Shown: positions 41,655 through 53,900 of the stretch, piece after piece
How positions within the stretch are numbered: position 1 is the first letter of the stretch
How the letters are laid out: every line of letters starts with the position of its first letter
From: Notospermus geniculatus
Taxonomy: Eukaryota > Nemertea > Pilidiophora > Heteronemertea > Lineidae
Reading direction: 5' to 3'
Assembly: GCA_002633025.1 (NCBI GenBank)
Contig: NMRB01000650.1
Location: 179,225 to 243,224, forward strand
DNA: 64,000 nucleotides
Notes under the pieces: model-generated
The model's input: the letters and a program-made list of their open reading frames with translations, nothing else
Database searches by the model: none
What the model was told of the DNA's origin: nothing
Position numbers and translations under genes: made by a program

Positions 41655-41790
41655 TCTCAAGTGGCCATCTTGCCAAAATTAGGTCGTCACCATGGAAATT
41701 CCTTCCAGAGTGACATATGATTGGTTCTTTCATTCCCTAATGGGGAAATCACCATGGCGATGACCTAGTTTTAGCAAGATGGCTGCTAGC
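41655..41790. mobile_element. Foldback MITE (CCATCTTGC arms)
   Basis: GTGGCCATCTTGCCAAAATT with GGTCGTCACCATGGAAATTC at the left are inverted as GAAATCACCATGGCGATGAC and TTAGCAAGATGGCTGC at the right. Confidence 0.7.
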
Positions 41791-42427
41791 GAAACTCATC
41801 TATCCAATGTCAACAATGAATATGTTCGTTTTTTGGCAGTTTCTACTTGACAAACTGCAACAGTACAATCTGCTGGGAACTGAAGTGTTACGTGCAAAAG
41901 ACGTAAATCAACAATAAAGTCACCAGGAGATGTTCATCAGCTGATGAATTTCAATCTTTTTACCCCTATATTACCGGTAGTCATTACTGTGAAAATTAGC
42001 AATTTGAGATTATCTGCATTTTGTTTTAAAGCCCACATCGGATGTGAATTATTTGAAGGATTATTCCTACTGGTAGCTGAAGATGATGATTGAATATACC
42101 GGTACTGTTTACAGGGCCTAGATAGTACATTCTATTTAGAAATGCGGGCCCTGAATCAGTGTATTTCATGGAGATGACTTTCCAGAATTCAATCCAAGTT
42201 TTTGTTCAGACTTCAGTTCTGTTTTTGAAAATGGAGACACCCAAGTCTTGGCGTCCATCACTATTATGAGGAAGCTTGCCTTCAGACAATGCATTTCTGG
42301 TCCTTGTGCCCGGCATGTCAGACCAACGGGCCATCACTGAGTTGTTTCTGCAACACAGCTTTCTTATAACTACATGTATACATCATTGTAGTTTACATTC
42401 CATGTATGGAGGCGCAAGCCAAAGCCA

Positions 42428-42542
42428 CCAGGCCCCGTATTCATAAAGCTACTTAAGTCCAAGTATGATACTTATCTTTTGTGTTGAACAAAGGATAAGT
42501 GTCATACTTAGACTTAAGTAGTTTTATGAATACGGGGCCTGG
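42428..42542. mobile_element. Foldback MITE (CCAGGCCCCGTATTCATAAA)
   Basis: An almost perfect 115-base palindrome: CCAGGCCCCGTATTCATAAA at the left and TTTATGAATACGGGGCCTGG at the right, with a central loop TGTTGAACA. Confidence 0.85.
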
Positions 42543-43096
42543 TTCTGAAAGGTCTCCTTGTTTGTTCCATAGAATCTGTATTATTAAGTGTTCATAGTGT
42601 AGATAGAATGTATAAAGTTGGATGTTCTTGTTTTTTATGTCATTTGACAGTTGTTACAGTTGGTGAGGATTAGGAAGAGGTCACATCTTACGGTTCACTT
42701 AATTAAAGTACATTCATGGTCATCTGCCTGAACAATTTGCCAAAACATCATTTTATTTTGCCTGTCACCAGCCAGGCCGTTCAATTACATCATGGCTAGG
42801 CCATAGAAGGCCTATACTAGCGAATTTGATGTGTGCCCAAAATGTAACTGGTCAAAAGTGTGCCCAAATTAGGGTTAATTGCTCAAATTCAACCTTGTTC
42901 CACATTATAATCTTCCATAAAGCATCCTGGGTAACACTTCGTGCAAGAAACTTGACTTGGTTGCAGCATGATGTCCTCCACAGACTTTATAGGTTGTAAT
43001 TTTGGGCAGAAATAGGCTGAAATCACATCTAAGATGTTCTATAATTCTCCAATTTCTATCAGTGCAAAGTGTGCCCATATTAGCCCAAGAAATATA

Positions 43097-43223
43097 GGGT
43101 CGTATTCATAAAGCGGTTCTATGGTTAGAACCGTCTTAGGCCGGTTCCAAGTACAGTGGTTGACGATACCTGGAACCGGCCTAAGATGGTTCTAAAGATA
43201 GAACCGCTTTATGAATACGACCC
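43097..43223. mobile_element. Foldback MITE (GGGTCGTATTCATAAAG)
   Basis: GGGTCGTATTCATAAAGCGG at the left is inverted as CCGCTTTATGAATACGACCC at the right; inner arms GGTTCTA, CTTAGGCCGGTTCCA also pair. End sequence resembles the 42428-42542 element. Confidence 0.85.
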
Positions 43224-43884
43224 ATAGGGTGTAACCAATTTTATGTAACTGAAAGGCCTGCCAGCTGGTATGAACATTCCTGGGCAGTTTTCCAACCAAG
43301 GCTTGCTTCAGTGAGTACACATTTATGAATATCCCAGAGAAAATAATGACCTGCTTTTATACCAGAGAAAATAATAACTTCAGTAATAACCTCAAAAGTA
43401 AATAACCCCGCTATTCAATGGAGGGGTTGACAACATTGTACTTTGTTTCTAAAACTTGCATCATTACAAATAACATGTACATAACTAGAAATTGACTTAC
43501 CAGTCAATTTGAAGACCGCCCTTGGAAATTGGGAGCTAGTCGACTGATCGAGAATTACCAAGCAGCAATGTAGAAAGCTCGGTTGATGGGCGAGGTGGAC
43601 AGGATCAAGGTAAACTGGCATCCAGTTCCACCGTGCAGCACGTTAGGAACTGGTGTCGAGGCAGCCGAATTTTTCTCCCAGGAGTTCAAAAATGTGAATC
43701 ATAGCTGGAACATCAGCAATAAGTTTGGCGATGTAGGCCTAGCAGTAGATAATGCCATTATTGATGATGATATGCCGGTATAGTTGTAGTCCATGGCAAA
43801 AGCTGAAATAACAGCGTTTTACCATAGCCTAGCCTGTCGCCATGGTCGCCGACACTGCGACAGGCTGACGGGAGAGAGTAACGA

Positions 43885-43930
43885 NNNNNNNNNNNNNNNN
43901 NNNNNNNNNNNNNNNNNNNNNNNNNNNNNN
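43885..43930. other. Assembly gap
   Basis: Forty-six Ns. The true length is unknown; the neighbouring tandem repeat suggests collapsed copies. Confidence 1.
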
Positions 43931-44347
43931 CCAAAAATCATCAAAGTGCTGTAACTCAGGAACGCCTTAACCCAAAGCGCTCCAATGTGCTATGTGGCCC
44001 CGTGCAGATGACCTTTATGTGCATGTGAAGTTTCGGCCCGATTGGGCATCCAATATGGCCGCCAGGTGGCGTAACCTGAAAATCATCAAAGTGCTGTAAC
44101 TCCGGAACGACTTGGACCTAAAGCGCTCCAATGTGCTATGTGGCCCCTGCAGATGACCTTCATGTGCTTGTGAAGTTCTGGCCCCAATCGGACATCCAAT
44201 ATGGTCGCCAGGTGGCATAAACCCAAAAATCATCCAAGTTCTACACGGGAATGACTTGACCCAGATTGCTCATAACTGATATGTACCTCCCTCTGTCATT
44301 AGACTATTTTGTCCAACCCGGTGAGCACATGGTCCATGGACCATTTC
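43931..44347. repeat. 146-bp satellite-like repeat beside an assembly gap
   Basis: AAGCGCTCCAATGTGCTATG recurs 146 bases apart (about 43976 and 44122), with the unit also containing CATCCAATATGGCCGCCAGG. The gap of Ns (43885-43930) lies at its left edge, as expected where an assembler meets tandem repeats. Confidence 0.85.
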
Positions 44348-44776
44348 ATTTTAAAAATAAAACCCTTTTTCGAGTTAATACTAAGGATTTGTCTATTGTA
44401 TAATAAATGGTGCAATGCTTCCAAGCTCTATTTCGATGATCACAGTCCATTTCAGTATTTAAAAAAAAAAAACCTCACTTTTTACAAGTATGACTGATGC
44501 TAAAATAAAGATTTTTTTTTATGTGGCCTAAGGACTACAAGTACATGTATGATGTTCAGTGAGGAGTCTTCCATTGTTCAAACCTCCGTGAGCAATAGGA
44601 GAATCATCGCTAAATGTTGCCCACCCAATTGTTGCAGAAACTCACTAGTATTACAATGCATAAAGTATGGATAGGACACAACCTACAAGGATGGAACCAA
44701 CCGACAAATTTGATTCATTTTTAAAATCTTTATTTATCAGATTATAGTGTACAAAAGTGCTACAGAAGATCTTAAA

Positions 44777-45007
44777 GCAAGTAGCACACCAGGCGATTTC
44801 ACAAGCGATCTACTCGCCACCAATCTCGCCAGCCACCGCAGACCAGCAGGCGACATCGGCTTTGGTATTGTTTGACATTGGGTGAACATCACTGGCGAGA
44901 GGATTGTTTCGGTACACATCGCTGTCCAGCCCACACCTGGCGTCGACAGCCGATTTTGCTCGCTTGTGATCAGATTGCCTGCAATATCGCCTGGTGTGCT
45001 GCTGGCT
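44777..45007. mobile_element. Foldback MITE, second copy of the 1895-2116 family
   Basis: The ends AAGCAAGTAGCACACCAGG and CCTGGTGTGCTGCTGG are inverted repeats. Internal words (GCCAGCCACCGCAGACCAGC, GGTATTGTTTGACATTGGG) match the other copy in opposite orientation. Confidence 0.7.
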
Positions 45008-45569
45008 TTATATAAACATTGTAATCTGCCATGGTTGAGGTGGATCAATCGTCATCGCCGACACCGGCTATATCTGATGGGAATTTTTGGCTTCCTGATT
45101 CACCTAAGCTAAGCTCCATGCAAAGTAACCAGTGTAATATCAGTTTGAGAGAATATTCCTGCACTTTGCCTATGTAATTGTGCATAATGCCGATTTGTAA
45201 CATATCAAGAAGTTACCGAATTTCAAGTAAGGTTAGAACAGTGTGTGTCAGACGCATTTAAAACTGTCGAAATCTTAAATCATAGATCATCAAAGAAACA
45301 GAGTTTCCAAGTGATCTCATTACATTTTCCAGTTTTCAAAATGGTTACAGATGAATCAGTCGTATCTTTTTCTGTGACACTCTGTATACCTACCTTACAC
45401 TAACCACACAATTAATTATATACCTGTATATACACTTATCAACATGATTATACTCAAAATTATTTCAAAACACAACAGATTTTCTCTACAGACAGACCGG
45501 TATTAAAGAAATTAACAATTGCTAAAGAATATGAAATAGAAATCGAGTTTCTAAGGTGAAAGACATTAC

Positions 45570-45665
45570 TTCCTACCAGAATCGAACCCACAGACCCTCG
45601 CATGAGGCATCAATCGCCAGCACTAAGGGGCAGCACGCCTTAAACCACTAGGCCAAATCCCCATC
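45570..45665 (-). repeat. tRNA-like SINE head, family 5 (reversed)
   Basis: On the minus strand GGCCTAGTGGTTTAAGG and GGGTTCGATTCTGG are A- and B-box-like. It has a long variable region between and no paired acceptor stem. Confidence 0.5.
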
Positions 45666-45799
45666 TTCAGAAAAGATGGTTCAATGGCCCATGTTTAAAC
45701 GAGGCGTCCATCAGTACCCTGCGAGTAGTCCAAGGTCAATTCCTAAACATGGGGATCTCAAGTTGTTATGCTTTGATCTCTGCTTAATATCTCATCGGC

Positions 45800-45995
45800 C
45801 CCAGAGTCCAGTAGACAGCATCTTCTGTCCAAATTTTCTCACATCCTATGGTACTGATCAAAAAATATTTGAAGAAATGGTGTTCTTGTGAACTATCTGA
45901 AGAATCTTTCTTCAAATTTTTACAATTCTTTCCAGGGCTTTTAGAAGACTTCAGCAGAAGATGCTGTCGGCTCAAACCTGGAGGCAGATGAGTTA
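45800..45995. repeat. Dispersed repeat, second copy of 6698-6895
   Basis: It contains CCCCAGAGTCCAGTAGACAG, TCACATCCTATGGTACTGAT and ATTTGAAGAAATGGTGTTC, collinear with the first copy but diverged. Confidence 0.65.
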
Positions 45996-46689
45996 TTAGG
46001 TGTAAAAGTTCACTCTTAGTCATTTGTAAGCCTGATCAAGATCCATGAGGATCGAAATCGATCGTATAGTGTACATAGTACAATGTAAATAAAATTAAGT
46101 TTGTTCTTGTGGATGGGATTCTCAAGATGTCACTGGAAGCAATTTATTAATGAACTTTTCAAAATGACACATATTTTAAACCTGGATATTATAATGCCCT
46201 TACTGATTCAAAGCCAAAAAGAAGCATCATATGAGGAGTCGAAACATTTTCTGACGTGAAATAAGCTGTAGTTGGTGCATCAACATCAGGCTTCAGTTTT
46301 CACTGGCGCATCGAGTGCATCAATTCCAAAATGGTTCTACGATAAACTTGCCATAAAAATAGAATCAATAGACCAAACTGACTGAAAACAAGTGTAAGAA
46401 TTTCAGCTGCCGTTATGGAAATCTCAAAGCAAAAACCTGAAACATCAAAGCAAAGGGTTCTAGCAATTTACCTCGTATTCCAAGTCACAATTTTGAAAGA
46501 GAAGTGTGGGACGGCTGGTGAGATTAAGGACACAGGGGGTGACAAAATAAAGCAGCTACGGTTTCTTCTTTTCAAACACGTAGAACCAATGAAAAATTCG
46601 CTAGCTCTATCTAAGGGGGGACGGACAGAGGGTTAATCACGATTTCATTCTAGGTGTACGACACAACATGAATTTAAACAATTGTTCTA

Positions 46690-46930
46690 TGTATCCTATG
46701 GAGGTTCTTCACTGACATCACAATGGCCATGTGATTGCAAAGAATCGGCCATGTTGGCCATCAAATCGCTGGCAGTGACGTCAAAACTATCGCTCGTGAC
46801 ATTTAGATGTCAGGATCTGTATGTTGACGCTGTGTTCATGCTGCGACGTTGCTTGACATTTTGACGGCAAATATGGCGGCATCGTGTCGTCATGGAAATG
46901 TGACGTCATGTGAAGAACATCTAAATATCA
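46690..46930. mobile_element. TGACGTCA-rich foldback element, uninterrupted copy
   Basis: Reverse-complement relative of 12940-13270, without the nested insertion. It contains ATATGGCGGCATCGTGTCGT, CATGGAAATGTGACGTCATG and several TGACGTCA words. Confidence 0.7.
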
Positions 46931-47893
46931 GTGGACGAGGTTTACGAGTGGAAATATAGAATGTGAAAAATGTGTGCATCACGGCGAGAGGTAGGTGGCT
47001 ATCTTTATGCAACACCTTTTATATATAATTTCAAAATATGTGTATCATCAACATTTTTATAGAAAGAGGACAAAATTTCCAAATTAAAGCCACACTGTAT
47101 TGAATTCAGAAAGTGCTTCCGTCCTCCCACGTTAGTGTAGTGTAAAATGTACTGTGGTCTACCTGAATACATTAGGGCTCTGCCTGCAGTTTTTTCAATG
47201 TGCACTGAAAACTAGGTCTTGATTCTTTGAAGTACGTATCAGGCAAGCATTTTGGGGACCATCACGAGGCTATGAGACCTCTACCTGCACAGTCCTAACA
47301 CCTTGAAAATGACGTAAAATTCAATACAGTGAGGCTTTAAACTAAATGTCACAACATGGTTTTACAAAACTTAACAAATCCATCACATGCAGAGGTCAGA
47401 GGTCATATTTTTAGCACAACAATCAAAGTGACTCCGTCAACTTGGCCCTCCGATGTTTTACAGCAGTATTTCCAAGTCTGACCAGTGGGTATATGGTCGA
47501 TCTATGTAAGAGCTTGGTCTTGACTGGCAAGTACACTGTACTGTAGAGCCTTGCTGTTACATCCAACAACCACCACCCACTGATCATGAGTGATGACACT
47601 GTCTTCCAATAGTGGGCAGCACTGGGGAGCTAGAAGTCTCTCAACATTCAAAATACTCTCTTCGGATCATATTCAATGTAACTGCAAGATCGAGACCTTT
47701 AGTCATGGTCAACTGAATCAAAACAAACAGAAATCTGAACAGTTTGGAAAATTGAATGACAACTTCATATGATTAGGCCCAATCACTCAAAAATATCTAA
47801 CATCAATTCCCAGGGTCTTTATCTTTAGTATCGGAATCTCATTGTTGAAAAGAAATGCTGTTGATGGTCGTCGACGAACCCAACTGACTCGGT

Positions 47894-47947
47894 CTATTCC
47901 TCCTCAATGTTACGGCACAGGCAGATCGCAAAAATCATTCCAAGTAG
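47894..47947 (-). CDS. Tetraspanin last coding exon 7
   Basis: Seventeen codons and TAG: LLGMIFAICLCRNIEEE. It completes TM4 and gives a short acidic tail. It follows an ATTGCAG acceptor, phase 0. Placement 6.2 kb from exon 6 rests on the fit to tetraspanin TM4 and tail (compare MIFAMCL in TSPAN18) and on phase. Confidence 0.85.
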   Translation of the reverse strand, partial: LLGMIFAICLCRNIEEE

Positions 47948-50900
47948 CTGCAATGACAAGAGAATATGTTAACGATGTATAACCCACATATTTCTTACCC
48001 AGAAAACACAAAGGGCACAGATTTACCGATGTTTTTCCCGATATGGGATACTCAGGACCATGCGGATGGAAAATGCAGGTGGTTGTCCGTCTAATGATTA
48101 TACTGAGGGAATGGTAGCCTACACGGCATGAGCATAGGCCTACATATGCACACGATACATTCATAGGCGTATAGGCATTTGTACATGGTACATGCATAGG
48201 CATACATATGTACATGGTACATGCATAGGTCTATGGTACATATTCATAGACGTATATGTACATGGTACATGCATAGGCGTACAGATGCACATGGTACATG
48301 AATAGGCCAACATATTCGTTCTGTCCTAGCGGATCGAGGGAAGGCAGTTAACTGCAGTAACAGCCTACTCAACAACCACTGTGTGATTACTTCTAGAAAT
48401 CAAGCTTTCACTTCATTCGCCCGTGCCCCCACTGCTTGCGAGTGAAGAAACTGCCTGTTTTACCATCTGAAGGCAGTGTACAGGCAACGGCACAGGTCTG
48501 TTCATTTCCATATGCCTTCAAGGAGGAACTTAAGGCGACTAGGCCTGTCACCTTTCCATTTTATCATTTTGAGACACGCAAGTCCCAATAAAGTATAGCA
48601 TAATACCCTACCGGAGGACAACACTAAAGAAGATTTATGAAAGCAGCGGGTTTATGAATTGCGGGTATTTGGACAAAACAAGGTCTCTGTGACGACACAT
48701 GGTAAATATTTCTTATAGTGAATGGACCAACAAGAGAACAGTCTTCATTTGAAAAGAATATATTTCACCTGTGTCACAGACTACGACATAAAAATCTCTA
48801 ATAGTATTCAGGTTGTGTGTTACTTGTGTTAGTCAATCTACACTCAACAGTTAGCAACCAAAATGTGTGAAATAAGGAGGATGTCCGTGGGGGATTCAAG
48901 TGTTGGTGGTTAAAGCACAGAAACGAAAGCATTGTCGTGAACAAGTGATGTATGAGTTTGCTGTGTGGGCGATTGAGTGACAAACTTTTTCTGTCATCGT
49001 GAAAATGACGACCTTGCGAATCATGACCGCAGAAGATGCACCAAAGTCACGCATGCAAGAGATCGCGTGGGTTCGATATCTGGTGCGGTCTGCGTCACTG
49101 AATCGCCAAAAGAGCAGGATCTGTGAGGGATATGTGCAGAGGGGAGAAAGTTGAAATCAAAATGGGTGTGCATTGAAATTAAGCAGTAGGCCTAAATGTA
49201 ATTCATGGCTTGAAACATCAGCCAAGTGGGGCCTTTTTTGTTCTTTCCACTTTGGCAGTTTAATAGAATCTTTATAAGCACGAAGTCAAGTGGTGTTGAA
49301 GAATACAATCATTCAACTCTTGTGGTCAACAATGACCTGAGCACCAATTCACTCCACATCCACTCTTCCTTTGTTGACCCAGTACCCATAACTGATAACG
49401 ATAGCGATTTATGCCCAGGATATTACCGGTAACGATGTGGACAGATTACCATGTGATCACTGGCAGAATGCGGCGATGTATAACATCAACAGGTAATGTG
49501 ACCAACGTACGGATTTATGATCATTGGAGATTTCCGAGACCATCAGCAGTTTGCACAAAGGGATGGGCAAGAAAGAATGAACGCTCCACAACTACATCAA
49601 AGTCAAACGTAGGGCTTGAAATCCAGGTTTGGGGTCAGTAGCTCCAGATGACTATTCTAAAGTCCAGGGTCTGTATTCATAACCTTGCTAGGCCTAGTTT
49701 AAAATGGCTTGCTAAACTGCCCAGTTTGTACCTACAATACACAACTAGCAACCATCTACATGTAAGCTGGCAAGGTTTCTGAATATGGGCCCTTTTAACT
49801 ACCGGTAGTTACTGGATTCTGGGCAGATTTCAATGCCATTCTTTCAACCAAAGATCTTGACTTTTAAAAATTCCCCGTCAACCCTGGCCACTCAGATCAA
49901 TGGCAAGTAAAACCCATCACTCACGTCATATTACATTTGCAAAAATATTGTGTGAGGAATAGAATTTGTCATGAATAGGCATGAAAAAAGCTTGAAAAAC
50001 ACCTGGGCAAGAATAATATACATGTAGTACAATGACTGCATACTCAAGGTTACATGTATGCGTTAAGTTATATACCGGTACGCCCTGCAAATATGCAGAA
50101 TACATGTATACCGCTGTGAAATGTTAGGTATGTTTACATGATGCATGGTTCAAGGATTTTTGTTCTTTCCACTTTGGCAGTTTAATAGAATCTTTATAAG
50201 CACGAAGTCAAGTGGTGTTGAAGAATACAATCATTCAACTCTTGTGGTCAACAATGACCTGAGCACCAATTCACTCCACATCCACTCTTCATTTGTTGAC
50301 CCAGGGACCCATAACTGATAACGATAGCGATTTATGTCCAGGATATTACCGGTAACGATGTGGACAGATTACCATGTGATCACTGGCAGAATGCGGCGAT
50401 GTATAACATCAACAGGTAATGTGACCAACGTACGGATTTATGATCATTGGAGATTTCTGAGACCATCAGCAGTTTGCACAAAGGGATGGGCAAGAAAGAA
50501 TGAACGCTCCACAACTACATCAAAGTAAAACGTACCGGTAGGGCTTGAAATCCAGGTTTGGGGTCAGCAGCTCCAGATGACTATTCTGAAGTCCAGGGTC
50601 CGTATTCATAACCTTGCTAGGCCTAGTTGAAAATGGCTTGTACAGGCCAATGTACACAACTAGCAATCAACTACACGTAAGCTGGCAAGGTTTCTGAATA
50701 TGGGCCCTTTTAACTACCGGTAGTTACTGGATTCTGGGCAGATTTCAATGCCATTCTTTCAACCAAAGATCTTGACTTTTAAAAATTCCCCGTCAACCCT
50801 GGCCACTCAGATCAATGGCAAGTAAAACCCATCACGTCATATTACATTTGAAAAAATATTGTGTGAGGAATTAGTCATGAACAGGCATGAAAAAAGCTTG

Positions 50901-53900
50901 AAAAACACCTGGGCAAGAATAATATACATGTAGTACAATGACTGCATACTCAAGGTTACATGTATGCGTTAGGCCTAAGTTATATACCGGTACGCCCTGC
51001 AAATATGCAGAATACATGTATACCGCTGTGAAATGTTAGGTATGTTTACATGATGCATGGTTCAAGGAGTGCGAGACCCTGATAACTATTCAGACGTGGA
51101 CAAATCATGCATAACGGGGACCCTAGCTCATTGCCTCAATCGGTGTCACCAGTGGTAAATTAACTATTGAAATGAAACTGACATCCCGGCCCTGATAAAT
51201 TTGCCACACAAAAGGTGTCCATTGTATAGGATCCCCATTCCCACCAGTGATTTTGATGACATGTACATGTAGGCCTACACATGTAGGCTTACATGGTCTG
51301 ACTAAGGTATGATCTTCATGGGAAAAATTGGTATTGAGAGAAATGAGTGTCTAAAACTGAACAGCCCAAGAACTGGGAGGGGTCACACAGTCACTGTTAT
51401 GCTTATCATGTGCACATTATTTAAGTCATGCTAGTTTTGGTAGTCACATCATTTTCATGTAAAGATGACATCTGGTTCTCCTGAGTAAACCAACCTCACA
51501 TTCCCATAATTGACCTCTCAGAAGATTTTAATTTAAAGCGTCAAGTCGTAGTCCAGGCCGTGCAAGCAAGCCATTGATCAACAGAATGACCAGCCTTCAT
51601 GCCCTGACCAAAGGCAATATACCACATGGGTGGGGAGATAAATTCCTGACATACCGATGTCATTAGAAGTGTTTAAAGGCAGTGACAGACCTGGTGCATA
51701 CATGTACACGACACCAGGCGTGCAGGTGTTCCGCCAATCAGACTCTTCGGTAGGTGTTTCGGTCCATGTTACCGCCTCCCTGATTGGTTGAATGCTTTCC
51801 CGATGTGTTGCTCATGCACTAGTCTGTCACGGCCTTTAAGGGTTGACTTCGAGTAGCATACTTCCGGCCCAATAAGGCATGTCAATAACATGCATGCCAA
51901 GGGCCAAACCTAACTTTTGCTTTGAACGATGGGGCCCACTACCCCCAATAGATGTCACCAGTGGTTAAACCTATTGAAATGAAAGTGACATCCAGGTCCT
52001 CATCAATTTCCAGCACAAAAGGCGTCCATTGTATTGGACCTGGTTTCGGTGTGTTGCCCAGTATTGTAGACTCTGATCACCAAGTGAGCAACGTTCGACT
52101 TCACAGCACAAACCTAATGGTACACACTTCCGATGCATGGTGCTAAAGCCACAGCAAGCAATACAACCAAGTGAGTCAATCAATTAGACAGTCTGCCCGT
52201 GAACACAATTTTTCATTCACGTTGCGTGAAAAGCATGTATTATCAATCCGCGTTAGCCTCGCTACATTTTAGTCAGACAGCAAAGCATTCCAAAGCACCC
52301 AGCAAAAGCCTATCACTGATTTTTTATGAAAGCCTATCACCATGGAAACAGCGCTACATCGCCGCCGCCCCTTGCAGATATGATATCACACCCAAGGCCA
52401 ATGTTCCAAAACAACCGTGTTAGTGAAATAGCAACAAGGTGAAGCACGTGTTTCTGTACAGATGACAGAATTTGAGCCAGTTTGGCATTTATTGTGTCTG
52501 TGATAATACCTGGGGCCGAGTATGAGACATTCAAATTCCAAATGTCATCCCTGTCCCCAGGTGATTTTGAGTGTGTGAAGAGTTAGTGTGGATAGCTCAA
52601 GTTGTTACATTCAGTTATTTTACGGTAAGATTTGGCTACGATACAGGGTGATGCCAAAACAATCTTCTCTAAATCACAACATGTATGTCTACACAAATTC
52701 AGCGTCCATGGGCTGACCACAACTTTTTTGTCACCGATGCATATTGCATCATACATGTAGAACAAGATGGATTTTCAAGATTGTCTGAATCCATCAACAG
52801 AAATTTGCTATGATATTCCAAACCTAGAAAGTTCACAGCACCTAAGCAACCAGTGTTTAGAGAACATTGTTTTGATGGCACAGTTCGTCAGACAGTGGCG
52901 CCACCTTTTAGGCCTCGTATTTTTCCTTAATTGACCGACACAGGCAGCAAGATAGGATCATTGCCAGGAGCTAGAAACGAAACGAAACGAAAACCGGTTG
53001 TAATCATTAAACAGAGAAGTAAATTAGTGAGTCATACTGTTACAATGTTTTTTTGTATTATAGGGAGTCTGTTAAGTATACGAATATTCATGAGGTCTCA
53101 CCACCCCCTAATAACCTGCTTTTTATGTTTCTAATGAGCTTGGTATTCCCTCTTGTCAGGTTTGCCAATCGATCGGCAAAGGCAGCATGAGAAAATCATG
53201 GCCAGAAGCTAGAAACAGAATTTACAGGAACATGAGGAAGATACACAGCTGGGAAGAGTCACCCCATGATGGCATGCTCACACCCATGGCATGCATGCTC
53301 ACACCCATGGCATGCATGCTAAACATGCATACTACACAAGTCATGCATTTCATGGCTCGTTGGTTTGCTATGAATGATACCTGAACTATTAAAGGTACCC
53401 CTCCAAGTGAAAATCTCACACGGGTTGGCTCTCAATGGGCAATTCACTGTTGCTGATTTCCTAACGGCTCATGCCTTGAACACTAACACGAACGACTTTC
53501 CCCTTGTTTTCTACAGCAGAGTTGCCCATAGAGAGCCAACCCGCCCATAGAGAGCCAACCCGCCCATAGAGAGCCAACCCGCCCATAGAGAGCCAACCCG
53601 CCCATAGAGAGCCAACCCGCACGAGACAACTCACACTGTATGGAGCATACATGTAAGAAGTCGTACATCTAAACGAAGAACGGAGCTCCGCAGAAGAGAA
53701 ACGCGAAACAAACTACAGTTGAACATCTCAGACTTTTGAATTTGATTATCATAACGATAACAACGCCATGGGGAGGGCAATTCTACTGAGTATTGAGTAC
53801 TGGTGTAATGTTTTTCACTGCCCCCCATTTGCCAATGCCCCCCCAACAAAAGCCTGACGTATTAAGCCCTTTTCTAATACATTTGTAATGTAAAGTTTCC

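Larger units (their letters stand above)
40711..47893. other. Region between the convergent ATP8A and tetraspanin genes
   Basis: 7.2 kb between the two stop codons, expected to contain both 3'UTRs. It holds foldback elements (40991-41211, 41655-41790, 42428-42542, 43097-43223, 44777-45007, about 46690-46930), a satellite-like repeat with an assembly gap (43885-44347), a reversed tRNA-like repeat (45570-45665) and a dispersed repeat (45800-45995). A minus-strand AATAAA at 46143-46148 may serve the tetraspanin. No other gene was supported; the ATG-initiated frames here lack family motifs. Confidence 0.5.

Noticed and set aside
49411-49641. Duplicated frame of 64-76 codons (also at 50334-50528)
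   Set aside because: It is duplicated only because it lies in the 0.92 kb tandem duplication; no motif, and intronic.
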